Shown one piece after another: positions 34,929 through 43,257 of a DNA stretch of 64,000 nucleotides. The DNA is from VAXT01 sp963794605. Its GTDB lineage: Bacteria; Actinomycetota; Thermoleophilia; Gaiellales; Gaiellaceae. Under the pieces are notes generated by a model. That model saw only the letters and a list, made by a program, of their open reading frames with translations, was not told the DNA's origin and did no database searches. The position numbers and the translations under genes were made by a program. Within the stretch, counting starts at the first letter, position 1; each line of letters opens with the position of its first letter. The DNA is taken from contig CAWCEN010000002.1 of NCBI GenBank assembly GCA_963794605.1, forward strand, positions 806,001 through 870,000, read 5' to 3'.

Positions 34929-35318
34929 ATGTGGCGCCGGAGCCTCCTGCTTGCGCTGATCGCGGCCCTCGTCGCGGTCGCGCCGAGTGCGGCGGCCGAC
35001 CAGTCCCGCGTCAAGAGCTACTGCAGCACCACCGGAGACGTCTGCTACGGAATCTTCAAGACCGGCAGCGTCTACAGCTTCCGGCTGACCCTGGCCGCGA
35101 AGTACTTCCCGCGCTACCGAGTCTGTGTGCTGCCGCTCGGCCAGCAGGCGATGTGCAAGAGCTTCCGGGTCAAGAAGACCGGCGCCGCCTGGGGTGGAAC
35201 CGTCGTCTGGCAGCGCAATTATCCGGTCCGCGGCCCGCGCGGCTACCGGGTCACATGGCGGCAGGGAGCGACGCGCCTTGGCCCGCCGCTCACGTTCTAT
35301 CTGCCGGCTCCGATCTGA
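34929..35318 (+). CDS. Secreted hypothetical protein, 129 aa
   Basis: A signal peptide (SLLLALIAALVAVAPSAAA) is followed by a small beta-rich domain with four cysteines (SYCSTTGDVCYGIF, RVCVLPLG, QAMCKSF), probably two disulfides. GGAG precedes ATG 34929. The 3' end overlaps the convergent SemiSWEET gene by 29 bp. Related short secreted proteins of unknown function are common in actinobacteria; no function is proposed. Confidence 0.7.
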   Translation: MWRRSLLLALIAALVAVAPSAAADQSRVKSYCSTTGDVCYGIFKTGSVYSFRLTLAAKYFPRYRVCVLPLGQQAMCKSFRVKKTGAAWGGTVVWQRNYPVRGPRGYRVTWRQGATRLGPPLTFYLPAPI

Positions 35319-35577
35319 GCCGGTAGCGCAACGCGACGGTGATCGTCGTCGCGCAGACCGTGAACGCGACCACGTTCGGCACGACGAGGTACCAGTTCGG
35401 GATCGACAACCCGTACCCGACCCAGAGCGTGAAGCCGACGAGCAGTACCCAGAAATAGGCGATCGAGACCTGGTGCGACGAGCGGTGGAGCAGCATCTTG
35501 CGAATCTGCAGCCCCGGCGAGATCGCCATCAGGATCCCCCAGGCGGCAGCCGTGACTCCGAGCACGGTCTCGAACAT
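35290..35577 (-). CDS. SemiSWEET/MtN3-like sugar transporter
   Basis: This 95-residue protein has three transmembrane helices, the SemiSWEET triple-helix unit that dimerises. ISPGLQIRKMLLHRSSHQVS after helix 1 is the PQ-loop-type segment with Pro but Gly-Leu-Gln in place of PQ. SIAYFWVLLVGFTLWVGYGL and the VPNVVAFTVCATTI helix with the conserved Asn follow. By family it carries sugars bidirectionally. It overlaps the convergent secreted-protein gene by 29 bp. Confidence 0.85.
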   Translation of the reverse strand: MFETVLGVTAAAWGILMAISPGLQIRKMLLHRSSHQVSIAYFWVLLVGFTLWVGYGLSIPNWYLVVPNVVAFTVCATTITVALRYRLRSEPADRT

Positions 35578-35628
35578 GCGCCCGACTTCGCGCCTGGGCC
35601 ATCATCCCCTTGCGTTCGTAGCTCAGCT

Positions 35629-36228
35629 TCAGGCGGCGGAGGCGACCAGCTCGCGCGACCGCGCGGACTCGGTCCGGTGGTCCGGCTCCTCCGCCTCGAC
35701 GAAGTGCCGGGCGAGCCGGACGACCTCGCTGCCGAGCGTCCGCAGCTGCCGCTCCACGCCCTCGTCTCGAACCTCGTCGTCCTCGTCGAACGCCGCGCCG
35801 GGGACCGGGACGACGTAGGGCACCGCCCACGCCCGGAGCGCGCGCACCGAGAACTCCATCGCGTTGATCGCCTGCAGCCCCTGCGTCCCACCGGAGACGC
35901 TGATCAGCCCGACCGGCTTGTCTATCAGGTAGATGCTCCCGCTCGGGAGATGTAGCCAGTCGAGCGCGTTCTTGAACGAGCCCGCGACCGAGCCCTGGTA
36001 GAGCGGGCTGCTCCAGAGCAGGCCGTCGGCGGTCTCGAGCGTCTCGACCATCCGCAGCGTGGTCGAGTCCGGCTCCACGTCGGGATTGAACAGGGGCAGC
36101 TGCAGCGTCCGGAGATCGAGGAGCTCGGTCTCGACGCCCGCGTCCGCGGCACCCGCGAGCGCGGTCACGAGCGCCGCACGGCTGCGCGACGTCGACGAGA
36201 GCGAGCCGCCGAGCCCGACGATCTTCAG
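35629..36228 (-). CDS. NAD(P)H-dependent FMN reductase family protein, probable CTG start
   Basis: The flavodoxin-like fold shows SSPLYQGSVAGSFKNALDWL, KPVGLISVSGGTQG and NAMEFSVRALRAW. The first ATG/GTG/TTG (GTG 36168) would delete strand 1 and the FMN phosphate loop. In-frame sequence upstream encodes KIVGLGGSLSSTSRSRAAL, the family N-terminus, and the only reasonable initiator is CTG 36228, preceded by GAGGG. With that start the protein has 199 residues, normal for the family. It lies 16 nt after the PLDc_N gene, so translational coupling may help. It reduces FMN or quinones. Confidence 0.8.
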   Translation of the reverse strand: MKIVGLGGSLSSTSRSRAALVTALAGAADAGVETELLDLRTLQLPLFNPDVEPDSTTLRMVETLETADGLLWSSPLYQGSVAGSFKNALDWLHLPSGSIYLIDKPVGLISVSGGTQGLQAINAMEFSVRALRAWAVPYVVPVPGAAFDEDDEVRDEGVERQLRTLGSEVVRLARHFVEAEEPDHRTESARSRELVASAA

Positions 36229-36244
36229 CGCCCGCCCGCCCTCG

Positions 36245-36427
36245 CTAGGCGTTCGCGGGCCGCAGCATCGTGTACACGAGCAGCCCGATGAACGGAAGGA
36301 TCAGCATGAAGATCGTCCAGCCCGCCTTGCCGCCCACGGAAAGGTCGTGCCGCCGGAACACGTCGATCACGGCCCGCGCCCAGAGGATGAGGAAGAGGAC
36401 GATGACGATGCCGAGGAGGATCCGCAC
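36245..36427 (-). CDS. Small PLDc_N-domain membrane protein
   Basis: This 60-residue protein has two helices (ILLGIVIVLFLILWARAVID and TIFMLILPFIGLLVYTMLRP) joined by FRRHDLSVGGKAGW. This matches the PLDc_N (phospholipase D N-terminal-like) small-protein family. It is not catalytic and its role is unknown. It is likely the first gene of a short operon with the FMN reductase and divergent from the LuxR gene 38 bp away. Confidence 0.8.
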   Translation of the reverse strand: MRILLGIVIVLFLILWARAVIDVFRRHDLSVGGKAGWTIFMLILPFIGLLVYTMLRPANA

Positions 36428-36453
36428 GGGACAACCTTAGTCCGTTCGTGGAA

Positions 36454-36459
36454 TATCGT
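36454..36459 (+). promoter_or_regulatory. -10 element TATCGT before the LuxR gene
   Basis: TATCGT begins 12 nt before GTG 36466, consistent with a leaderless start. Choosing the GTG at 36448 instead would put this hexamer inside the coding region. Confidence 0.4.
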
Positions 36460-36465
36460 GGGGCC

Positions 36466-38103
36466 GTGGTCGATGCCTCGCAGGTGCTCGAGCGCGGCCG
36501 CTCCTCATTCGAGAGGCGGGCGTGGCTCGACGCCTACACGGCGCTGTCCGAGGCCGACCAGGTCGAGCCGCTTCAAGCAGCTGACCTCGATCTACTCGCG
36601 ACCGCGGCCTCGCTCGTCGGGCGCATGGACGAGTACCTCGCCGTGCTCGAGCGTGCTCATCTCGCGTACATCGAGCGAGGCGACAACCTCGCGGCCGCCC
36701 GCAACGCCGGTTGGCTGGGCATGACGCTTGCGATCCGGGGCGAGCTGGGGCCTGCAAGCGGCTGGTTCGGTCGCGCTCAGCGGCTCGTCGAGCGGGAGGG
36801 CCGAGAGTGCGTCGAACAGGGCTGGCTCCTCGTTCCGGTCGTGTTCCAGCGCGAAGCGGCCGGCGACTACGACGGAGCACACGAGGCGGCCGCGCAGGCG
36901 GTCGAGATCGCCGAGCGCTTCGGCGACGCGGACCTGGCGGCGATCGCGCTTCATGCCCAAGGCCTGGCGCGGATCGGCCAGGGGTCGGTCGACGAGGGCC
37001 TGCGGCTCCTCGACGAGGCGATGGTCGGCGTCACGGCCGCCTCGGTCTCGCCGATCGTGGCGGGCGTCGTCTACTGCGGCGTGATCGCGGGCTGCGAGGA
37101 GGCGTTCGATGTGCGTCGTGCGCAGGAATGGACGAACGCGCTGACGCGCTGGTGCGACGGGCAGCCCCAGATGGTCTCGTTCACAGGCCGCTGTCTTGCG
37201 CATCGCGCCGGACTCTTGCAGCTGCACGGCAAGTGGCGCGACGCGCTCGCCGAGGCGAAGCTGGCCCGGGAGCGCTGCGAGGAAGCGATGAACCGCGCCG
37301 CCACCGGACAGGCGCTCTACCAGCAGGGCGAGCTGCATCGCCTCCAGGGAGACGTCGAGGCCGCCGAAACGGCGTATCGCGACGCGAGCGAGTTCGGCCG
37401 GGAGCCGCAGCCCGGGCTGGCACTCCTTCGGCTCGCCCAACGAGACGCCGAGGCCGCCGCCGCGATGACCCGGCGCGCTGCCGCGGAAGCGGCATCGCCG
37501 TTTGCGCTTGCCACGATGCTGCCGGCCCACGTCGAGGTGATGCTCGCCGCCGGCGATCTCGAAGAGGCCCGCCGCGCCGCCGACGAGCTTGCGGGGATCT
37601 CGGCCATCGGCAAGCGCGCGATGCTCGAGGCGATCTCGTCCGGGGTGCAGGGCGAGGTAGCGCTGGCCGAAGGCGATCCGAGCTCTGCGCTCGTCGCCCT
37701 CCGTCAGGCGGCTCGCCTGTGGCAGGAACTGGACGCGCCCTACGAGGTGGCCCGCGTGCGCCTGCTCATCGGCCTTGCGTGCCGTGGGCTGGGAGACGAA
37801 GCGAGCGCGACACTGGAGCTCCGTGCGGCTCGCGAGGTCTTCGAGCGCCTGGCTGCCGCGCCCGACCTCGAGCGCATCGATCGAGTCGAAAGCCGTTCGC
37901 CCGCCGACGCGCATGGCCTGAGCGCACGTGAGCTCGAGGTGCTCCGGCTCGTCGCGGCGGGGAAGACGAACCGCGAAATCGCCTCCGAGCTGGTCGTCAG
38001 CGAGCACACGGTCGCTCGCCACCTGCAGAACATCTTCGCGAAGCTCGGCGTCTCCTCTCGAACCGCGGCGACGGCCTTCGCCTTCGAGCACAGCCTGGTC
38101 TGA
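36466..38103 (+). CDS. LuxR-family transcriptional regulator with TPR-like sensor region
   Basis: The protein has 545 residues from GTG 36466 (551 from GTG 36448). Residues 1-470 are helical repeats rich in Ala/Arg/Glu, resembling TPR domains of large LuxR/MalT-like regulators but without an AAA/NACHT ATPase. The last 62 residues are the HTH: LSARELEVLRLVAAGKTNRE, then SELVVSEHTVARHLQNIFAK. It is immediately upstream of a small ABM-type protein and a flavin monooxygenase in the same direction, likely targets. The ligand is unknown. Confidence 0.87.
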   Translation: MVDASQVLERGRSSFERRAWLDAYTALSEADQVEPLQAADLDLLATAASLVGRMDEYLAVLERAHLAYIERGDNLAAARNAGWLGMTLAIRGELGPASGWFGRAQRLVEREGRECVEQGWLLVPVVFQREAAGDYDGAHEAAAQAVEIAERFGDADLAAIALHAQGLARIGQGSVDEGLRLLDEAMVGVTAASVSPIVAGVVYCGVIAGCEEAFDVRRAQEWTNALTRWCDGQPQMVSFTGRCLAHRAGLLQLHGKWRDALAEAKLARERCEEAMNRAATGQALYQQGELHRLQGDVEAAETAYRDASEFGREPQPGLALLRLAQRDAEAAAAMTRRAAAEAASPFALATMLPAHVEVMLAAGDLEEARRAADELAGISAIGKRAMLEAISSGVQGEVALAEGDPSSALVALRQAARLWQELDAPYEVARVRLLIGLACRGLGDEASATLELRAAREVFERLAAAPDLERIDRVESRSPADAHGLSARELEVLRLVAAGKTNREIASELVVSEHTVARHLQNIFAKLGVSSRTAATAFAFEHSLV

Positions 38104-38219
38104 CGCCTCTCAGTGGTCAGAAATGACCACGCGGCGCTGCCGAAGGTTGGCGGATCCGCGCGATGTGCGCGGGAGCGCCTCTTCCTACCGTCGGACTCAA
38201 CACGACGAAGGAGGCAGAG

Positions 38220-38495
38220 ATGACGGTGGCGATGATGGTCGACAACCCCCAGGGGTCGCAGGAGGTCTACGAGCAGATTCGCGCCCACATCGGGTTGGAC
38301 AAGCCGGCGGGCGGGATCTTCCACATCGCCGGGCCGAGCCCGAACGGCGGCTGGCGCGTGATCGAAGTGTGGGAGTCGGAGGAGGAAGCGCAGCGCTTCT
38401 TCCAGGAGCAGTTCATCCCGGCGCTGCAGGCGCTCGGCCTCGACGGGCCGCCGCCGGCCCGTGAGTTCTGGCCAGTCCACAACGCGATGCGCTAG
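38220..38495 (+). CDS. Small dimeric alpha/beta-barrel (ABM-like) protein
   Basis: The protein has 91 residues from ATG 38220, preceded by GGAGG. PQGSQEVYEQIRAHIGLDKP, GGIFHIAGPSPNGGWRVIEV and EEEAQRFFQEQFIPALQAL fit the antibiotic-biosynthesis-monooxygenase fold. Proteins of this type often annotate as hypothetical with a ferredoxin-like fold. It is 10 nt upstream of the flavin monooxygenase and probably co-transcribed. Confidence 0.75.
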   Translation: MTVAMMVDNPQGSQEVYEQIRAHIGLDKPAGGIFHIAGPSPNGGWRVIEVWESEEEAQRFFQEQFIPALQALGLDGPPPAREFWPVHNAMR

Positions 38496-38505
38496 GGAGG
38501 ACGAG

Positions 38506-39615
38506 ATGGACTCCGAGCATTTCGACACAATCGTCATCGGCGGCGGGCAGACCGGCCTCATGGCCGGCTACCACCTCGCGAAGCGACACCTTCCCTTTGT
38601 CATCCTCGACGCGAACGAGCGCGTCGGCGACGCATGGCGCAACCGCTGGGACTCGCTGCGCCTGTTCACGCCCGCGCTCTTCAGCCGGCTGCCCGGAAAG
38701 CGTCTCGACATGCCGAACTGGTCGTTTCCGACCAAGGACGAGCAGGCCGACTATCTCGAGGCGTACGCCCGGGAGTTCGACCTTCCGGTGCGAACCGGCG
38801 TCTTCGTCGATCGCCTCGAGAAGGCCGACGGCCGCTTCGTCGTCTCGGCCGGCGAGGAGGTCTACGAGGCGGAGAACGTGATCGTGGCGACGGGCGCGCA
38901 CAACATTCCGAAGACGCCCGCATTCGCGGCCGAGCTCGACCCGCGGATCGTGCAGCTCCACTCGTCCGCATACCGCAACCCGTCGCAGCTTCAGGAGGGC
39001 GACGTTCTCCTCGTCGGGGCCGGCAACTCTGGCGCCGAGCTTGCAGTCGAGCTCTGCCGGTCGCATCGCGTGTTCCTTGCAGGCCCGAAGATCGCCGAGA
39101 TCCCGGTCAAGCACGGCTCGAGGCGGTTCCGGCCGGGCTTCCGCGTCTTCCGGTTCCTCGGGCACCGAGTGCTCACGCGCGGCAACCCGATCGGCCGTAA
39201 GGTCGGCCCGTGGCTGCTCCAGGAACCCGACCCGCTGGTCAGGACGCGGTCGAAGGATCTCGCCAAGGCCGGCGTCGAGCGCCTGCCCCGTGTGACCGGC
39301 GTCGAGAACGGGCGGCCGGTGCTGGAGGACGGTCGGGTGCTCGACGTCGCGAACGTGATCTGGTGCACCGGCTTCCGAACCGACTTCGGTTGGATCGACC
39401 TACCTGTCTTCGACCCGGACGGCGAGCCGAAGCACGACCGCGGCGTCGTCGAGTCCGAGCCGGGGCTCTACTTCCTCGGCCTGATCTTCCTCTACTCGTT
39501 CTCGTCCGACGTCCTGCCGGGCCGTGGCCGTGACGCCAAGTACGTCGCCAAGCACATTGCAGACAAGCGCAGCCGGACTGCGAAGGAGCCGAGGCCAGCG
39601 CTCGCGACGGCCTAG
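38506..39615 (+). CDS. Flavin-containing monooxygenase / FAD-dependent oxidoreductase
   Basis: The protein has 369 residues from ATG 38506 (AGGA upstream). The FAD motif is TIVIGGGQTGLMAGYHLAKR, the FMO-like block ERVGDAWRNRWDSLRLFTPA, the NADPH motif VLLVGAGNSGAELAVELCRS, and VIWCTGFRTDFGWI is the ATG-type C-terminal motif. It is close to the CzcO/trimethylamine-monooxygenase-like group. Oxygenates an unknown soft nucleophile or ketone. The stop is shared as CTAG with the convergent glutaredoxin-GNAT gene. Confidence 0.9.
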   Translation: MDSEHFDTIVIGGGQTGLMAGYHLAKRHLPFVILDANERVGDAWRNRWDSLRLFTPALFSRLPGKRLDMPNWSFPTKDEQADYLEAYAREFDLPVRTGVFVDRLEKADGRFVVSAGEEVYEAENVIVATGAHNIPKTPAFAAELDPRIVQLHSSAYRNPSQLQEGDVLLVGAGNSGAELAVELCRSHRVFLAGPKIAEIPVKHGSRRFRPGFRVFRFLGHRVLTRGNPIGRKVGPWLLQEPDPLVRTRSKDLAKAGVERLPRVTGVENGRPVLEDGRVLDVANVIWCTGFRTDFGWIDLPVFDPDGEPKHDRGVVESEPGLYFLGLIFLYSFSSDVLPGRGRDAKYVAKHIADKRSRTAKEPRPALATA

Positions 39616-40283
39616 GCGGCGGTCACGCGGTCGCGGTGGCCCGAGGCGAGGAGGTCGTGCACCTCCGGATGAGTCGCCATGTAGCGGGCGATGAACGGGC
39701 AGAGCGGGACGACCTCGAGGCCCTTCCGGCGCACGTCCTCGAGTGCCGCCGCGACGAGCTTGCTCCCGAAGCCCCGTCCTTCGCAGGCCGGGTCGACCTC
39801 GGTGTGTGTGAACGCGATCCGGTTGCTGTTCTGCCGGCGGTGGTAGGCGGCGACGCCGATGCGGCGGTCTCCGAGCCGAAGCTCGTACTGCGACGACTCG
39901 GGCACGTCGACGACCTCGGCGTCCTCCGGCGTGGCTGTGATCTCTGCCTCCTCGGAGGGCTCGAAGAACTCGACGAGCTGGCCGACGGCATCCGACTCGC
40001 GCGCCGGCACGTGGTCGACGAAGCGGCGCCGGTGCTCCGCGGCGTGCTCCCAGCCATCGAGCTCGCGCAGGTAGCCGTAGATCGCGCGCGCTCCGCTGAA
40101 GAAGCGGCCGTCCTCCGTCTGTAGCGCGGGGATCCGGTCGGAGCCCGAAACGGCCCTCAGTGCGGCGCGCTGCTCGGGCCACGGCTCGACCTGGCGGGCG
40201 ACGAAGTCGAGGCCAAGCTCGGTGAGGATCTCGCGCACCGCGCCCGAGAACGGGCACCACTCTGCCTGGTACAGCGTCAGCAC
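39612..40283 (-). CDS. Glutaredoxin-like / GNAT-like acetyltransferase fusion
   Basis: The protein has 223 residues from GTG 40283. Residues 1-80 are a thioredoxin-fold GST/Grx domain with LYQAEWCPFSGAVREIL, where the second active-site Cys is Ser (CPFS, monothiol), and VSGSDRIPALQTEDGRFFSG. Residues about 130-223 match small GCN5-related (YjdJ-type) acyltransferases: YELRLGDRRIGVAAYHRR, IAFTHTEVDPACEGRGFGSK for CoA binding, LCPFIARYMATHPE. GTG overlaps the TAG of the CDGSH gene by 1 nt. Coupling to a YjdI/CDGSH protein mirrors the yjdI-yjdJ pairing. Confidence 0.82.
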   Translation of the reverse strand: MLTLYQAEWCPFSGAVREILTELGLDFVARQVEPWPEQRAALRAVSGSDRIPALQTEDGRFFSGARAIYGYLRELDGWEHAAEHRRRFVDHVPARESDAVGQLVEFFEPSEEAEITATPEDAEVVDVPESSQYELRLGDRRIGVAAYHRRQNSNRIAFTHTEVDPACEGRGFGSKLVAAALEDVRRKGLEVVPLCPFIARYMATHPEVHDLLASGHRDRVTAA

Positions 40284-40714
40284 TAGCCCTCGAAGCCGTT
40301 GCGCTTGTGCGTCCCGTCGCAGAACGGCTTGTTCGACGAGCCGCCGCACCGGCAGAGCGCAGCCCGTTCGCCCTCATAGAGAACGTTGCCCTCCGCGTCG
40401 ACGATCCGCGCGCCGCCCGTGACGAGCAGCGGCCCGCCGGCGGACGCGCAGATTTCGAACCGCTGCCGCGGCTTGACGCTCACGCCCTTGAGCCGTCTCG
40501 TCCGAAGGGCGCCCGACGGGCACTGGGCAACGGTCGTCTCGATCTCGTCCGCGGAGGCCTCGTCGGCCTTCACCCAGGGACGGCGATCGCGGTCGAAAAC
40601 CTCGGGCAGCAGCCGGGAGCAGTTGCCGGAATGGAAGCAGAGCCGCGGTTCCCACTCGACGACGATCTCGTCGGTCGAATACTCCTTGACCAGCGGCTTT
40701 CCGACCTTGGCCAT
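40283..40714 (-). CDS. YjdI-type 4Fe-4S domain plus CDGSH iron-sulfur protein
   Basis: The protein has 143 residues from ATG 40714. Residues about 1-70 are a divergent mono-cluster ferredoxin domain (RLCFHSGNCSRLLPEVF, AQCPSGALR). The C-terminal CDGSH motif is CRCGGSSNKPFCDGTHKRNG, giving three cysteines and one histidine for a 2Fe-2S cluster. ARIVDAEGNVLYEGERAAL lies just before. Such proteins handle electron or cluster transfer. It is divergent from the M28 peptidase and overlaps the downstream Grx-GNAT gene. Confidence 0.9.
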   Translation of the reverse strand: MAKVGKPLVKEYSTDEIVVEWEPRLCFHSGNCSRLLPEVFDRDRRPWVKADEASADEIETTVAQCPSGALRTRRLKGVSVKPRQRFEICASAGGPLLVTGGARIVDAEGNVLYEGERAALCRCGGSSNKPFCDGTHKRNGFEG

Positions 40715-40790
40715 CGGGCCAGCGTAGCCGTCATGGCGCGGGCTGCGAGTGCGCCCAACTTCCGGGCGAGCGCGCCGTCTATCAAGACAC

Positions 40791-42200
40791 GTGCGAGGTT
40801 TCGCTCTGGCGATCGGCATCGGCGTCCTGCTCACTGCAGGAGCCGGCGGCGCGGCCGTCGGGCACAAGGCTGGACCGGCGGCCCGCTCGCCGGCCTCGAC
40901 TCAGGCGCTGGCCCGCGCGATCACGCCCGGCCACCTCAAGGCGCACCTCGAGGCCCTCCAGGCGGTCGCGGAGCGGAACGGCGGAACTCGCGCTGCAGGC
41001 ACGCCGGGGTATTCGGAGTCGGCAGCTTATGTAGTGCGGCAGCTCCGGGCTGCCGGCCTCCGACCCCGGCAGAAGACCTTCTCCTTCGACTACTTCCGCG
41101 AGACGAAGCCCACGGTGTTCGAGCGCGTCTCACCCGGGCACGCCCGCTATCAGCGCAACCGGGACTTCCTGACGATGCGCTACTCGGGCGGCGGGAACCT
41201 CACGGCCCCCGTCGTCCCGGTCGAACCAAGCTCGGGTTCGAGCGGCTGTGAGGGCTCCGACTTCAGCGGGTTCCCGCGCGGCGGGATCGCCCTGCTGCGC
41301 CGCGGCGGCTGTCCTTTCTCGCAGAAGGCCGGCAGCGCTCAGGCAGCCGGCGCCGTGGCTGCGCTGATCGCGAACGACGGCCTCCCGGGGCGCACCGCGC
41401 CGCTCTCGGCCACGCTCTTCAGCCGCACGCGGATCCCGGCGCTCGTCATCTCGTCCCAGGTCGGGTCCGAGCTCTCTCGCCTTGCCCAGGCGGGCGTCGT
41501 CCGGGTGCATCTCGACCTCTCGGTCGCGACGACGAGGGCGCGCGCGGCGAACGTGATCGCCGACCTTCCCGGCCGGCAGGGCGGCGTGATCCTCCTCGGC
41601 GCGCACCTCGACTCGGTCGCGAACGGGCCGGGGATCAACGACAACGGCTCGGGCACGGCGGCCGTCCTCGAGATCGCGCGGCAGGCCCGCCGCCTCCATG
41701 TGCGGCCGAGGCACGGGCTGCGGTTCGCGTTCTGGGGCGCCGAGGAGCTCGGCCTCGTCGGCTCGAGGAGCTACGCGCAGAGCCTGGGTCTCCGCGAGCG
41801 TAGGCGGATCCTCGGCGTGATCAACCTGGACATGGTCGGCTCCCCGAACTTCGACCGGATCGTGTATGACGGGGACGATGGCCCGAGCGGCTCACGCAGG
41901 ATCGAGAACGCGTTCCGCGCGTACTTCGCGGCGCGCCGCATGCCAGTCGATCAGGAATCTCTCGGCGGCGGGTCGGATCATGCGTCGTTCGCCGAGTTGG
42001 GGATCCCGGTCGGCGGCCTCTTCACGGGGGCGGACGACCTCAAGTCGCAAACGTCCGCGCGCCGCTTCGGCGGCTCTGCCAATCTTCCATTCGATGCCTG
42101 CTACCACAAGGTCTGCGACACGCCCGCGAACGTCAACGTCCGCATGCTCGGCCAGCTGGCCGACGCGGCCGCTGTCGTCGCGGTGCGGCTCGCGAGCTAA
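40791..42200 (+). CDS. Secreted M28-family metallopeptidase with PA domain
   Basis: The protein has 469 residues from GTG 40791, with TATCAA 11 nt upstream (40780) suggesting a leaderless start. The signal peptide is GFALAIGIGVLLTAGAGGA. A protease-associated insert spans about 130-240 (GGIALLRRGGCPFSQKAGSA, RIPALVISSQVGSEL). The two-zinc peptidase core has GAHLDSVANGPGINDNGSG, FWGAEELGLVGS with the catalytic Glu pair, INLDMVG, and GGGSDHASF. Late cysteines (DACYHKVCDT) likely pair. It should release N-terminal amino acids outside the cell. Confidence 0.92.
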   Translation: MRGFALAIGIGVLLTAGAGGAAVGHKAGPAARSPASTQALARAITPGHLKAHLEALQAVAERNGGTRAAGTPGYSESAAYVVRQLRAAGLRPRQKTFSFDYFRETKPTVFERVSPGHARYQRNRDFLTMRYSGGGNLTAPVVPVEPSSGSSGCEGSDFSGFPRGGIALLRRGGCPFSQKAGSAQAAGAVAALIANDGLPGRTAPLSATLFSRTRIPALVISSQVGSELSRLAQAGVVRVHLDLSVATTRARAANVIADLPGRQGGVILLGAHLDSVANGPGINDNGSGTAAVLEIARQARRLHVRPRHGLRFAFWGAEELGLVGSRSYAQSLGLRERRRILGVINLDMVGSPNFDRIVYDGDDGPSGSRRIENAFRAYFAARRMPVDQESLGGGSDHASFAELGIPVGGLFTGADDLKSQTSARRFGGSANLPFDACYHKVCDTPANVNVRMLGQLADAAAVVAVRLAS

Positions 42201-42206
42201 GGGCCC

Positions 42207-42518
42207 ATGAAGCGCGCAGCCGGATTGCTCCTGGTCGTGTTCCTGGTCGCGGGCTGCGGGCAGGGCGACACGGCGGCGATGGACCAGAAGTTCCAGCGGA
42301 TCGACTTCCAGATCTCGGCCCTCGAGACCATCAACTCGGCGTACAACCAACAGCACTTCGCACAGCTGACACAGAAGTACATCGCGCTCGTCCACCAGTA
42401 CGAGGATCGTCTGGGGCGGGACGAAGCCAAGAAGCGCCTGACCGAGTTGGGTGACGAGCTCGATTCGTACTGCCTCCCCTGCACCGGCGTGCTCTACGTC
42501 GAGGCACGCAAGATCTGA
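42207..42518 (+). CDS. Small lipoprotein
   Basis: The 103-residue precursor has a lipobox (LLLVVFLVAGC), giving a diacylglyceryl-Cys anchor. The mature part is an alpha-helical hairpin rich in Gln (MDQKFQRIDFQISALETINS, AQLTQKYIALVHQYEDRLGR) and ends with CLPCTGVLYVEARKI, a CxxC pair. It lies 6 nt after the peptidase and 4 nt before the methyltransferase. Function unknown. Confidence 0.75.
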   Translation: MKRAAGLLLVVFLVAGCGQGDTAAMDQKFQRIDFQISALETINSAYNQQHFAQLTQKYIALVHQYEDRLGRDEAKKRLTELGDELDSYCLPCTGVLYVEARKI

Positions 42519-42522
42519 CGGC

Positions 42523-43257
42523 TTGACGCCCGAGGACCACTTCGGCGACGAAGTCGCGGCTCGCTACGACGAGTCCGCAGCGGACATGTTCCAGCCCGAC
42601 GTGCTCGACCCGGCCGTCGAGTTTCTCGCCGAGCTCGCCGGGGACGGCGCGGCGCTCGAGCTCGGGATCGGCACGGGGCGGATCGCCCTGCCGCTCGCGC
42701 AGCGCGGCGTGCGCGTGCACGGGATCGACCTCTCGGAGGCGATGGTCGCGAAGCTGCAGGAGAAGCCCGGTGGGGACGAGATCGAGGTCGCGATCGGGGA
42801 CTTCGCGACGGCGAAGGTCGACGGCACGTTCTCCCTCGCGTACGTCGTCTTCAACACGATCGGCAACCTGACGACGCAGGACGCGCAGGTCGCGTGCTTC
42901 GAGAACGTCGCCGCCCATCTCGAGCCGGGCGGCTGCTTCGTCATCGAGCTCCTCGTGCCCGGGCTACGGACGCTTCCTCCGGGCGAGCGGTTCCAGGTGT
43001 TCGACTTCGGCGCGGAGCACATCGGGATCGACGAGTACGACGTCGAGAACCAGGGCCTGATCTCGCACCACCTCTCGCCCGCAGAGGGCAAGTGGGAGCT
43101 CGTGTCGATGCCGTTCCGCTACGTGTGGCCGGCGGAGCTCGACCTGATGGCGCGCCTCGCCGGGATGACGCTGCGCGAGCGCTGGAGCGGCTGGCGGCGC
43201 GAGCCGTTCACGAGCGAGAGCGCGAAGCACGTCTCCGTCTGGGAGAAGCCCGCTTAG
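42523..43257 (+). CDS. SAM-dependent class I methyltransferase
   Basis: The protein has 244 residues from TTG 42523, 4 nt after the lipoprotein stop. FGDEVAARYDES opens the fold. Motif I is AALELGIGTGRIALPLAQRG, then VHGIDLSEAMVAKL, GDFATAKVDGTFSLAYVVFN and LEPGGCFVIELLVP. The substrate is not deducible. The start codon is weak, but earlier in-frame starts overlap the lipoprotein gene. Confidence 0.82.
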   Translation: MTPEDHFGDEVAARYDESAADMFQPDVLDPAVEFLAELAGDGAALELGIGTGRIALPLAQRGVRVHGIDLSEAMVAKLQEKPGGDEIEVAIGDFATAKVDGTFSLAYVVFNTIGNLTTQDAQVACFENVAAHLEPGGCFVIELLVPGLRTLPPGERFQVFDFGAEHIGIDEYDVENQGLISHHLSPAEGKWELVSMPFRYVWPAELDLMARLAGMTLRERWSGWRREPFTSESAKHVSVWEKPA

